44,573 nucleotides of DNA from Planoprotostelium fungivorum (GCA_003024175.1 MDYQ01000673.1:1-44573), one strand, 5' to 3'. Shown: positions 35,301 through 44,573, counted from the stretch's first letter. A program made the numbers and translations. Notes: generated by a model not told the origin, from the letters alone.

Positions 35301-38300
35301 AGTGAGAAAGAAGGATGAGACGATGAACTCTACGAAAAGATGAAGTACACACCGATCTCCATGGGAATCGAACCCGTCAAACGATTGTTATCCAGAAACA
35401 ATTCTCTCATGTAAGGCCACATTCCAACCGAATTCGTGAGACAGCCGCTGATCGAATTGTGACTGTCTCCGTTGAATGCCCACACTCTACGTCCTCTCAC
35501 CTCAGATCTAACACTTGGATGTTCTTCATCATGGCGAACGACACGGACAGTTCGGTGAATCGATTGTGACTCATGTTCGCATAGACGACATTCTTACATC
35601 CTCCCAACCAGAAGGGTAATTGTCTGTCTTAAGGTCATCTGATCTGCAGCTATCATCGATATCACTCACCGGATGAATCGATTGTTAGACAGATCGATGA
35701 CCTTCAGTTGTGGCATGGCTGAACCTCCGTAACTGACTTCCACCACACCTCCCAGATTACAACCAGACAGACGCAGCTCTTGTATCTCGTCGAGGTAATC
35801 GAAAGTGTCCACCAGTAGTTCACCACCCAGGGGGTTGTTTGAAACATCGAATCGTTGCAACTTCTGAAGGTGATGCAATATGGAAAGCTGAGATCGAGTC
35901 AGCGTGATAAGAGGAGAAATCTCACGTTATTGTCGTAATAGCCTGGTCCACTGCTGCCGATGTTGTTGTTGTCCAGCTCTAAGGTGGCCAAGTTCTTGTA
36001 TTTCGTCCATTCTTTACGAATGAATCCTCCCAAATGGTTGTGGCTGGTGGTGCGTCAGTGATGTATTTACGATCCTCTTCACCTCAATTTAAGGTATCTG
36101 AGATCAATTCCAAATTCCTACATCAGCGAGTGAGAAATGAACGATGACATCCAATAGAAGATGAAATAAAAATCGTTTGTTCGAGTGAGAAATGAACGAT
36201 GGCATCCAATAGAAGATGAAATAAAGATCGTTAAGAACAGATAAGATGAACCTACGTGTGGTATGAGCCCAGATAATCGATTATTGAATAGATCGAGACT
36301 GCTGAGATTGGCCATGGGGTGGAAATCCGGAATCGATCCCGTCAATGAATTTCCCGCCGCACCAAATGTCTGTCACCGTCAATCACCTCAAACGATTGCC
36401 ATTCACCTTCAGATGCTTCATCAGACTGACAGAAGAAGGAATGGAGCCGTGGAAATGTGAGAAACCTCCTTGAAATTCCTCCAACTCCGTCAATCCTTCC
36501 AGAAAATCGAGCGTGCCGGATAGTTTGGGGCAGTTGTTGACGTTGAGGAGTTTGATCTTCTTCAAATTGCGAAAAGACAGAGGGACACCGCCCGTCAGGT
36601 AATAATTTTGAGATAAGATGATGTCTGATGCACGATGAAAAGTCTCGTTCGAATGGAACGACTCACGTCTCAGATTGGTCAAGTTGCCTAATTCCGGTGG
36701 AATCTGGCCGACGAATCGATTATCTGCTCGATTTTATTTTCGTTCTACAACGATGTAGATGACTCACCTGAGAGATACAGAATTTGTAATTTGTTGAGTC
36801 TTCCGAGGGAGGCAGGAATGCTGTTTCGTTTGAACAAAAAATCGACTATGAACAATCATCATCACGACACTCACCTCCCATTGAATCGATTCTGCAATGC
36901 CATCAACACGATGAGATGACTCAGATTCCCTGATCAAGTCAACCATCACGCTCATTTCATCCTTCTGTTCATCATGCTATTTTCATCATCTCCTCACCGA
37001 TCGTCTCTGGAAATGGACCACTGAAATCATTCTGTCGACAAGTGAGTGACCTTCATCATTCATCTAATACGTACACCGTAGAGCCAGAATAACCTCAAAT
37101 TGATCATTCCATCGATTCCGCTCGGCAGTTGTCCGTTGAGACGATTTCTACTTTGTTCAGCCTCCCTCTCTCCTTCTTCTCACCTGTTGATCCTCAGCTC
37201 AACGATGGTTTTGCATTGCAATATCGATTGGGGCAGGGTCCCCGTCATCTGATTTCCTTCACATCGTCAACCATTCGAATGACGTGAAATGAAGTCACCC
37301 GACAGCCTGAGGATATTCAATTTCGTCTCGTAGAATTCATCGGGGATGGGCCCGTAGAAGAAATTGTGCCTGTTCATCATTCAATTCGATATCATAATGG
37401 ATGGCAGTCAATGATTCGAGTAGGGAAGAGAGTGCATCGTTCAGATGAGATGACGTACCCCACATCCAGGTGAGTCAGACTGGACATATCGTGGAAGATT
37501 CCATCCAGTGTCCCCGTCATACTGTATCCTTCAGTCTCTTCACTCTCCATCAACTCACCGATTGGCACCCAGTGTGAGGTAAATCAGTCCTTTCATCCTC
37601 GAATAACTCCGCGGTATCACGCCAGTGAATCTGATGGAGGATGAGACATCATCATCAAAGGAGAATGGAGGCTCTCGTATGGAATGCTCGCTCACTTGTT
37701 ATCGTCTAATCTCAACCAACTCATGTTGATGGACGAGTGGCATTCGGGCAGCTCACCCTCTAATATGTTCTGATCGCGTTAGTGTTCACGTGAAGAGTTT
37801 ATCGTCACCTGTCTGAGATCTAAATGTGTGAGACTGCTGATGTTGAGTATTCGGGAAGGTATGGTTCCCGTGATCCTGACATCCATCAGGGATTCATCAC
37901 GATCTAAAGATAATCACCTGTTTCTCCATAGAGATATGAGAGATAGTTCCTTCATCTCATCGAACAGATCTAATGATGTCAACATCCCCGATAAGTTGGA
38001 TGACCCTCACCTTCGTGGAGGTCTTCCGATAATTGATTATCGTATATCTTCAGAGTTTGAAGACGGTGCAACCTCTTTGCAGAGTGGGGAATGACTCCGG
38101 TCAGATTGTTGACGGACAGATCCAAGTGAACTAGGTGATTGAGCTCGCCCAGATGAGGTGTTATCGTTCCGTTGAGATTATTAGACGACAGATCGATCTT
38201 TGTGATGTGACCCTCCAAATCGCACTCGATTCCATAAAATGAGCAGACAACTTCAGATAGCCACCCCGTATTGTTCTTCCAATAATATCCTGATGCATCA

Positions 38301-38436
38301 CATGAGATGTATGTTTGTGTATCCAATACACACCCCCCGACAACTGATGGAGATCTCTAAGGACATCCAATTCTGCCGAGAGGCAGAGATGTAAGCAGAA
38401 AACGATCACAGTGAATCTCCACCATATAGTCCTCAT
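32323..38436 (-). CDS. Large LRR receptor kinase with intact catalytic motifs
   Basis: The ATG at 38436 opens a signal peptide (MRTIWWRFTVIVFCLHLCLS), then LDVLRDLHQLSGG and a long LRR ectodomain (about 34450-38200) of plant-type repeats such as HLVHLDLSVNNLTGVIP, with an intron near almost every repeat. A non-LRR extracellular module (about 34040-34450) precedes the membrane segment ISFCIIVIAIFLPKYLKRR (about 33900-33960). The kinase has an intact glycine loop IGSGAFG-IVYRG (33730-33746 plus next exon), VAVKQI, HRDLAVRN (33227-33262), DFG (33149-33163), GPLKWMSPE, and the C-lobe SDVFSFGVVIWEIFE and CWLADRMQRPEF. A Glu-rich tail follows to the stop at 32323. HRDLAVRN and LKWMSPE resemble the tyrosine-kinase/TKL border. 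It lacks a GPS motif, unlike receptors A-D. Confidence 0.85.
36127..36232. repeat. Tandem duplication inside an intron of the LRR kinase
   Basis: Two copies of about 51 bp, 36127-36177 and 36182-36232, differ at only a few bases and have a 55-bp period. They lie between the LRR exons around 36110 and 36255 and lengthen an intron that would otherwise be of ordinary size. Confidence 0.85.
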
Positions 38437-38786
38437 GCTACCCTCCTCGTTGCTGCGTTGTTGCCCTCGGACGTATATTGCCATGGTATCACGAAGGTCC
38501 TCGGGACGCGAGTTGTGGAAGCCAACAGACAAAAAAAATATCCGTCTTTCTTTCGAATGGTGAATAGGAAATACTTCTCTTTACTCTCGTATGGAAGTAG
38601 TGACCAGGTTCTTACCCTCAGGGCCGTGGCTGCAGTTCATTGGATGATAATCTCAGCGAAATGCGTGACAGTAATTACGCATTGTAGTGAGATACATCAT
38701 CAGAATGGAATATCATTACACTCTCTGATATCTCGTCACGTTGGAGGAAATCTCTGAAGAAAATCGAGAAAGATGAGCGTTGCGAA
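38437..38786. promoter_or_regulatory. Divergent intergenic region
   Basis: 350 bp between the ATG of the LRR kinase (minus) and the ATG of the next gene (plus). No supported ORF. It must hold both promoters; I see no recognisable elements beyond AT-rich stretches near 38540-38560. Confidence 0.45.
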
Positions 38787-39433
38787 ATGCAAACCGAACA
38801 CGCCACCAACACGAACATGAACACGATGAATCCTTACGGACAGACGACATACGTCCACAACTCTTTTGTGCAGACTCCCACTTATCCTCCAGTTCAGACG
38901 GTCATCGTACCTCCAGTGGGCGTTCAGCCCACCGTCATAACGATGCCTCGCGCTACCGTCGTTCCTACAACCACTTTCATTCCGGGAATCACTGAGACCA
39001 CTCACCACATCAACCAAGCTGGCATGATGGGAGGTGTCGTTGGACCTGGTGAGAGGTCTCATTACCGTCAGCACGCGCTGATGGAATGTCAGCCGGTCTA
39101 GCTGGTCCACTCTCTCACGGAGGCCCCAACCCCGGTTACGCTGCAGCCCCCGGTGCTTACCCAGCGGTCAAGCTGCGTGGTAAGCACGGATTCAAGGGAA
39201 CCGAGTACGCACAGCCTGGCTTCGTTCACGCCAAGGGAGGAAAGAACACCAAGGTGAAGTCAATTGAGAAGACGAGGTTGACTGAGACAGTACGGACACA
39301 AGGGATACAAGGTGAATGGTCTGAAATCCACTCACCAACAGGAGTCCCACCCTACTAGAGTGAGAGAGAGTGACGAGAAATATCGTCTCTGACGTTCTTG
39401 CAGAGCGAGATCAAGCACAAGTACAGAAAGTGA
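38787..39433 (+). CDS. Small unknown protein rich in Pro, Val, Thr and Gly
   Basis: I do not recognise this family. The ATG at 38787 gives MQTEHATNTNMNTMNPYGQT, then a Pro/Val/Thr-rich stretch (VIVPPVGVQPTVITMPRATV). An intron of about 45 nt starting at GTGAGAGG (about 39048) joins to AGLAGPLSHGGPNPGYAAAP, then KLRGKHGFKGTEYAQPGFVH and a Lys-rich part. The 3' end is ambiguous: without a further intron the frame stops at 39358, while a phase-0 intron from about 39290 to the CAG before 39404 would add SEIKHKYRK and end at 39433. The codon use (many GCC, GGT, CCC) is more biased than in its neighbours, suggesting high expression. No signal peptide or membrane segment. Confidence 0.6.
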
Positions 39434-39618
39434 AGGGGGATGTCTGAATAAATGATAGGAAAAGATACGATTACGTTGTAGTTGTGATGGAGAGCTGGAC
39501 ACCTCCGATTGCCAGGACATCTTCTAATCGGCGAGAGGAGACCATTTCACTGGTTGGTTCTCTCGTTCAGTCTGATCGCTCTCTCCCTTCATACTGTCGC
39601 CTTTCCTATTTCTTTAAA

Positions 39619-41732
39619 ATGAGCAAGTTGATCTTCTTGATGTACGAAGATAAGAAGGAATCGATCTGGATCGGTCAAGGTGTGTTCTTCCTTCTCTTGT
39701 CACAAGAAAATGACTGAATGTAAAATGAACACGATAGACAGGTATACATACGGTGGAGGGACTCAACTCTACTCTCCTGGCTACCTTGGAGATATTCGAT
39801 CCCGATTTTAGCATCATTGCTTTGAAAGAGATCGATTCAGAAGACATCGAAGTACCAGCCACCATCCCTCTGGAGTTGATCGCACAAACCAACAACCGAT
39901 TACAATCCGATCGATACTATAAACCTGTTTTGTGGAAGCAGCACAACAAGAATGCAGCGGCCAAGCCAACCACCAATCATCTCAAGTCAGGTATCTTCGA
40001 TCCTTAGCATAGGTCATCACTCTCCTCGATTGACGAGAAGATGTACCTTGCATCACGTTTCACATTCTCCATCGGACGATCGCATTAACCCATACAGGGC
40101 TCATCAGCAAAGAAATGATCCAAATGCTATTAGAGACCCCACAATTACCACCGATTCCTCCAGTTGAGGAACTTCCACCTCCATCTCATTTTCCCAACTC
40201 TGAAGATCAAAACCAAGACTCCATCGATCCCTGGCAGAATTACGAATACTTTTACCAATACGGCAGACTGGTGCATCCGACAGATCATCTCCCACATCTG
40301 ACACCTCCAGGACATCCACAATGAGATGATCCGCGATGAACCCAGAACATTGGCCTATCGTGATGGACTGAAGAGCCTGGGAGAGAAGATCAGAGGTAAG
40401 GTCGTCATGGACGCAGGGGCTGGCAGCGGTATCTTGTCCTTCTTCTCAGCGCAGGCTGGTGCAGCCAAGGGTGAGAGAAGGTCTTCTGTTTTCATCTGAC
40501 TTAGACAGTCTACGCCGTAGAGGCGAGCGACATCGCACCGTGGACGAGGAAAGTCGTAGAGAAGAACAATCTGAGCGACACCATCAAGATCGTTCACGCA
40601 CAATTAGAGAAGGTAAAGGAGAGATGTGACTCATCATGATGAGATTTCACAGGCCCAGATCGGTGAGAAAATCGACGTCCTGGTGTCAGAGTGGATGGGT
40701 ACCTTCCTCATCTTCATATCCTTTCTTCGAATCTTCCATCTACAACGAGCCATCCTTGACTGAAGTACGAGTCCATGCTGGAATCGGTCCTCAAGGCCAG
40801 AGATCGTTTCTTGAAGCCGGTGAGTGTCCGTCTACAACGATGATGATATCTGTGAGACACGTGATGAGAGAAGACAGGATGGCATCATGGTGCCCTCCAC
40901 GGCAACGTGTTTCATCTGTCCTCTCGATGCCTCCGAGTTAGTCGAACAGAAGGTCGACTTCTGGAACACCGTTCACAACGTAGACATGTCCCCCTTCACG
41001 TGATCCTCTCTCTACATCCTCCAAACCTTCTCATCCTCTCATCTGCATCTGCTCCTGTCTTCTCCACCGTTCATCGTTTCATCTTATTCTTCCCCTGCAT
41101 TCATTCTTCTCACCTTTTTCAGTGATTATGCGAGGGATCTCAGTTTTGAGAAGCCAATCATAGACAAGCACGTGGCCTTCTCATCTTGCATGGCTGAGCC
41201 CTTCCAATTCATGCACTTGGACCTCAAGACGGTGGATCCTGAGGAGCCTTACAAGGTGACGACTCACCATCTACAACGTTTGTTCACATGCTTGCAGGAG
41301 ACCACCGTGCCCTTTCAGTTTATCATCACAAAGAGTGGTGAGCGGACGAACATTCTTTCAAATGGATGACGATGAGAAGGTATCATGCACGGATTTGTCA
41401 CGTGGTTCGACGTGCTATTACACGATATCGTGTTGTCCACATCACCAGCTTCAGGGTGATTTATTCTGAGATGAATGACATCTGATGGGGAACAGAAAGA
41501 CACACTGGAATCAGCAGCAGTTCATCTTCAACAAGGCCATCAAGGTAGAGGAGGGAGACAAGTTGAGAGGTGAGAGAGATGAGAGGAAGGAGGGTGAAGA
41601 TGTGAAGGGGAGATCATGTATAGGAGGAACAAGTTGTACAAGAGACATCTGATCATTGAGATCTCGTATCAGATGGACAAAGAAGAGGACACATACAAGA
41701 AGACTTTCTACATGTGGGCACAGGAGCAATAA
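39619..41732 (+). CDS. Type I protein arginine N-methyltransferase
   Basis: Transfers methyl groups from S-adenosylmethionine to arginine in proteins. The ATG at 39619 follows TTTAAA. After an N-terminal about 150-residue extension with PPIPPVEELPPP the core begins: YEYFYQYGRL-DIHNEMIRDEPRTLAY (joined across a 40-nt intron), motif I VVMDAGAGSGILSFFSAQAG, post-I VYAVEASD, VLVSEWMG, then YESMLESVLKARDRFLKP, DGIMVPSTATCFI, MSPFT-DYARDL, and MHGFVTWFDVL with HWNQQQFIFNKAIKVEEGDK. The stop is at 41730-41732. These are the family blocks in the right order. The substrate is unknown. In my joins the intron after SEWMG removes four residues usually present in the double-E loop (SEWMGxxLxYESM), so that splice site needs checking. 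The THW/HW block lies in the last exons. Confidence 0.9.
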
Positions 41733-42305
41733 AGAAATTGTGCTGCAGTGTATTCTTTCTGAATTCTTGCTTTGATGTGGGTTCCTGGCAAAATCTGTCA
41801 CAGACACAGCAGCATCTTCCCCTAAATGCTCAGAAAACTGTCAGACAATAGAATTCTGAAGAGTTATGTACCATAGTGGTGATGTGATCCAATGATTCAA
41901 ATCAATTGTGAAGTTGCAAATTTTTCAGAGAATGTCCAAACGGTCAGAACCACTTCTTCCTCTTTTATGACTTCACGTCAGCTTGAACACTATCCACGCA
42001 TAAGATGCAGCAATCACCCTACAAGATTGGAATGCAAGGAACAATATCATCTTCCACCAGAAATACATCCACCTCCAGTTTGCTGATGCAATGCTAGGGA
42101 AGATGCGAGAGGGGAGGCTAAAAAGCCCCACAAGACAATACATCTAGTGCATCTGACTGAGTCAGGATGATGTGGGTGGAAGGGGTCTGACTCCCTCTGT
42201 ACCACCTGCCTGAGGTCACGTCAGAGAGTGTCACATCTCCCTCACCATTTGCTCTGAAGCAGATCGTCCGGCCCTCCTCTCTTCTCACTCTTCTCTGTCA
42301 GTGCA
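41733..42305. other. Non-coding subtelomeric stretch
   Basis: About 570 bp after the methyltransferase with short frames only. Base composition becomes less skewed than in the gene-rich part. I see no gene, tRNA or clear repeat here. Confidence 0.45.
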
Positions 42306-42714
42306 ATGACAAGGACTTACGAGGAGAGGTACACCCCTTCGTCCTCCCTTGATCAATGAATACACCGCTGACTGTAGACTAGGAGAAGGTAGAATTCACG
42401 TACGGAGGAGTCACGGTGGTCCTCCATATCATGCCCTCGGAGAGATCGGTGTCTCCTGTGTGCATCCTGGTCACATCCACCATCGATCTGAACGAGGTGG
42501 AAGAGAGCCCCATCAAGTCCCTCTTCACTGAGAAGAAGTCTGAAGGAAAGACGTGGGACCGTTACGAACTTGCCGTGGCCACAATGTGACCATCACCGGA
42601 CCGTTCATACCCAATTCCGTCATGTTTGGAGAGATGTCCACGTTCAGAGACTTTCTCCTCTGCAAAGTCATCCTAAACTCCCACCGCAAGATGAGGTACA
42701 AGGGAAAGCAGTGA
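42306..42714 (+). pseudogene. Broken or partial unknown ORF
   Basis: A short exon MTRTYEER is followed by an in-frame stretch FTYGGVTVVLHIMPSERS, ILVTSTIDLNEVEESPIKSL and KTWDRYEL, after which the frame stops at about 42587. The protein-like reading continues in another frame (NVTITGPFIPNSVMFGEM, FRDFLLCKVILNSHRKM) to a stop at 42714. The switch lies near 42565-42575 and no good intron fits it, so I read a frameshift, either real decay or a sequence error. I do not recognise the family. Confidence 0.45.
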
Positions 42715-43100
42715 CAGGAAAGTCGATGCCAGAAGCTGAGAGGGGCTGTCAGCGCCGGGTTTGCCGGGGTCACAGCAGCGGGTACTTCAAGCACGGAGTG
42801 TCACACGGTACCATGAGGAATAGAATGAGTGTCTTGTCACCACTGTCCCTCAGGAGACCTTCCATCCTCAGGGGGGTCATGCCAGAGCCACCAGAGAGCA
42901 TGATGTCATCTTACAACGTCCTCACGCTGCCAGCTTGGCCGAAGAGCGTGTGCAGGTCAATCCTGATTGACCACAAGGGGGACAAGGGGAGCAGCAAGGG
43001 GGCCAACCACTTTGGAATAGCACCAAGGAAGAGATTGAATTGGTTGAGCTTAGCCTTCAGAGGATCAAAGAATCTCCAGTAATGGTTCTCTAGCTAATAC
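42715..43100. other. Possible coding remnants, strand unclear
   Basis: The plus strand ends with an open frame WNSTKEEIELVELSLQ that looks like an amphipathic helix and stops at about 43093. The minus strand reads KAKLNQFNLFLGAIPKWLAP and DDIMLSGGSGMTPLRMEGLL. Neither can be extended to a convincing gene. It may be the downstream part of the broken ORF at 42306-42714. Confidence 0.25.
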
Positions 43101-43285
43101 ACTCTATAAAGTCTCTCCTTAAAAATGTCCCCTGTTTTGATCAGTGGCAGGCCTCATTCTGAGGTGTCTGTGAGGCACAGCACCCTAGACCATGAGGCAA
43201 TCAGAGAGTCTGCTCAGCATTGAAACTGCCATGGCTGAAAAAGCTACCATGTTGTAGTGATAAACTTGATGCACTGTTTGATGAG

Positions 43286-43300
43286 TTTAGGGTTTAGGGT
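43286..43300 (+). repeat. Short interstitial telomeric repeat
   Basis: Two copies of TTTAGGG plus one base, in the G-strand orientation, isolated in subtelomeric sequence. Confidence 0.85.
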
Positions 43301-43455
43301 CGTCAAGTGCTCTGATCAGCTCTATGACTGGAGCTACTGTCAATCACAATATATCATTCAATAGATCTCGTCAAGAGGTGTTGAATGACATATAAATGTT
43401 GTGCCAACTATGTCGTATAGTGGATATATAGCACTCGCAATGGTATTCCTCTTTT

Positions 43456-43644
43456 GACCCCCGTCAGGGGGTCCTGTTACAATGTCTCCCCAATGATTCC
43501 ACCATATGATGACCACTTTGACCCCCTTCAGGGGGTCCTGTTTGAAGAAGACAATCACCAAGTGAACATAAGTCCATTGTGACCTCTGTCAATAGGTCCT
43601 GCCCCATTTTCAGTCCTTCCCCCATTGACCCCTGTCAGGGGGTC
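43456..43644. repeat. Four palindromic GACC...GGTC repeats
   Basis: An 18-bp unit with the form GACCCCC-GTCA-GGGGGTC occurs at 43456-43473 (perfect 7-bp arms), 43520-43537 (loop TTCA), 43581-43598 (diverged arms) and 43627-43644 (one arm mismatch). Each is followed by CTG, and spacing between starts is 64, 61 and 46 bp. Flanks also share AAGTGAAC and GTCCATTG words. These could form hairpins or serve as protein-binding sites in the subtelomere. Confidence 0.8.
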
Positions 43645-43737
43645 CTGTTTGAAGTCTAATCATCACACTTGAGTGGACTCTGCTCTCATACCAAGTGTGA
43701 GTCCATTGATATCACCACTTCATCTATCCTTTTTGGG

Positions 43738-43757
43738 TTTAGGGTTTAGGGTTTAGG
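43738..43757 (+). repeat. Short interstitial telomeric repeat
   Basis: Nearly three TTTAGGG units in the G-strand orientation, followed by CGTATTG. Isolated from the main array by about 270 bp. Confidence 0.85.
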
Positions 43758-43969
43758 CGTATTGTTCGACGCTTATGGCTGGTTGTAGACTAACGCAAAT
43801 GGTACTATCTTATAGATCTCAAAGAGGTCTATCTTTTGAGTCGAAAAAAGTCACCGTAGCGCAATGCATAAGAAAGATACGGCCCTCGTCACACGGACCA
43901 CCAAGTGAACACATACAAAAAAATGTACAACAGTCTGGTGTCTCTTGATATGATCTATTTCGATCGAAT

Positions 43970-44031
43970 TTACTCCTTCCTCTGTCTCTTGGAGGCGGGG
44001 TCATCCTGAGGAGGGAACTGCTTCTTTCTTC
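43970..44031 (-). pseudogene. 3' end of the right-edge gene, cut off by the telomeric array
   Basis: On the minus strand this reads RKKQFPPQDDPASKRQRKE and a stop (43970-43972). The first residues repeat those at the truncated end of the ORF on the other side of the array (RKKQFPPQD at about 44208-44238), so this is the natural C-terminus of the right-edge gene, now separated from its body by telomeric repeats and one N. Confidence 0.75.
44001..44031. repeat. 31-bp direct repeat, left copy
   Basis: Identical over 31 bp to 44208-44238 and in the same orientation. It ends exactly where the telomeric array starts. Confidence 0.95.
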
Positions 44032-44202
44032 GGGGTTTAGGGTTTAGGGTTTAGGGTTTAGGGTTTAGGGTTTAGGGTTTAGGGTTTAGGTTTAGGGTTT
44101 AGGGTTTAGGGTTTAGGGTTTAGGGTTTAGGTTTAGGGTTTAGGGTTTAGGGTTTAGGGTTTAGGTTTAGGGTTTAGGGTTTAGGGTTTAGGGTTTAGGG
44201 TT
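44032..44202 (+). repeat. Telomere-type (TTTAGGG)n array
   Basis: About 24 heptamer units reading 5' to 3' as TTTAGGG rightward, with three hexamer variants (TTTAGG) interspersed. The G-rich strand points right, the orientation expected for a chromosome end on the right side of the window. The array is followed by TTCAAC, an N at 44207, and then the right copy of the 31-bp repeat. Confidence 0.95.
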
Positions 44203-44207
44203 CAACN

Positions 44208-44238
44208 TCATCCTGAGGAGGGAACTGCTTCTTTCTTC
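44208..44238. repeat. 31-bp direct repeat, right copy
   Basis: Matches 44001-44031 base for base and starts immediately after the N at 44207. In the minus-strand gene it encodes RKKQFPPQD. Confidence 0.95.
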
Positions 44239-44534
44239 CAAAGAGGAAGGGTCTTCTCCTGGCCTCCTCTTCTCTCCTGGCCGCTTCTTCCCTCTCCCTC
44301 TCCTCCTTCCTGGCTTCTTCGTGCTCTTCCATCTGCTTCTTGAAGTCCTTGAGGGTCCTCTTGCTGAAGTTGTAGGTGGCCTTGTCATAAGGATGGGATT
44401 TTACCCAAAAGATCTGGTCCACCTCCTCATCTTCTCCAATGTCGTCGTTCTCAGGAAGATAAGAGGCAGGGTCCAAGGGGATGGCCACAGGAAACATGAC
44501 ATTGACATACTGGGTGCCGCAGTTGAGGAATCTG
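44208..44534 (-). CDS. Unknown protein with charged C-terminal helix, body part
   Basis: Open on the minus strand: TQDRFLNCGTQYVNVMFPVA, PLDPASYLPENDDIGEDEEV, DQIFWVKSHPYDKATYNFSK, then a Lys/Glu/Arg-rich helix (EEARKEEREREEAARREEEA) and RRRPFLFGRKKQFPPQD. It ends at the N before the telomeric array; the natural tail DPASKRQRKE and stop are at 43970-44000. The upstream exons lie near or beyond the right edge, where a TTTAGGG stretch also appears (44547-44558), perhaps in an intron. I do not recognise the family. Confidence 0.6.
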
Positions 44535-44546
44535 TCCTGGGTGATG

Positions 44547-44558
44547 TTTAGGGTTTAG
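44547..44558 (+). repeat. Short interstitial telomeric repeat
   Basis: TTTAGGG followed by TTTAG, next to the 5' side of the right-edge exon. Too short alone to be significant, but it lies in a region where three other such tracts occur. Confidence 0.6.
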
Positions 44559-44573
44559 AGATACCTGAACCAT

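Noticed and set aside
42800-43080. Minus-strand DDIMLSGGSGMTPL resembling actin or a reductase nucleotide loop
   Set aside because: The similarity covers only a few residues, the frame stops just before it, and no other actin or reductase motif is found nearby.
1-44573. tRNA, rRNA, CRISPR arrays or bacterial operon signals
   Set aside because: I found no cloverleaf-like A/B boxes or rRNA core sequences that I could support, no regularly spaced direct repeats of CRISPR type, and the genes are clearly spliced and eukaryotic.

Overview
This is an intron-dense eukaryotic nuclear window whose right end is subtelomeric. Introns are mostly 37-60 nt with GTRAG-like donors, and almost every gene reads through only after splicing. 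The right end carries TTTAGGG telomere-type repeats. The gene set (RasGEF with a RasGEFN region, ANGEL/CCR4-type nuclease, TMEM161-like protein, type I PRMT, eukaryotic RNA-dependent RNA polymerase, many LRR receptors) argues against a land plant, bacterium or fungus and fits a free-living protist. An amoebozoan is my best guess, at low confidence and from gene content alone.

Layout. 1-1114: 3' part of an unknown minus-strand gene. 1487-24799: four minus-strand paralogous receptors (A, B, C, D) plus one kinase-tail relic. Each receptor reads signal peptide, leucine-rich repeats, a GAIN-like region ending in a GPS motif with an intact HL|T site, one membrane segment, and a protein-kinase-like domain whose HRD and DFG motifs are destroyed. 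Between B and C, on the plus strand (9522-15117), lies one long gene that I read as an RNA-dependent RNA polymerase fused through a coiled coil to a DExH/HA2 helicase. 24945-31689: housekeeping-type genes (ANGEL/CCR4-like nuclease, small unknown gene, TMEM161-like membrane protein, RasGEF). 32323-38436: a second type of LRR receptor kinase, with all catalytic motifs intact. 38787-41732: a small unknown gene and a type I arginine methyltransferase. 41733-44573: subtelomeric material with broken ORFs, palindromic repeats, and a (TTTAGGG)n array flanked by a 31-bp direct repeat and one N.

How the parts may work together. The A-D family looks like an adhesion-GPCR-style autoproteolytic ectodomain placed on a single-pass pseudokinase receptor. 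The neighbouring intact LRR kinase could be a catalytic partner, but that is inference. The polymerase-helicase fusion would be an RNA-silencing amplification enzyme; it shares a short divergent promoter with receptor B and converges tail-to-tail with receptor C.

Limits. All exon joins were read by eye. Receptor and LRR exon boundaries are approximate, whereas the RdRP-helicase introns were checked for frame. No homology search was possible.
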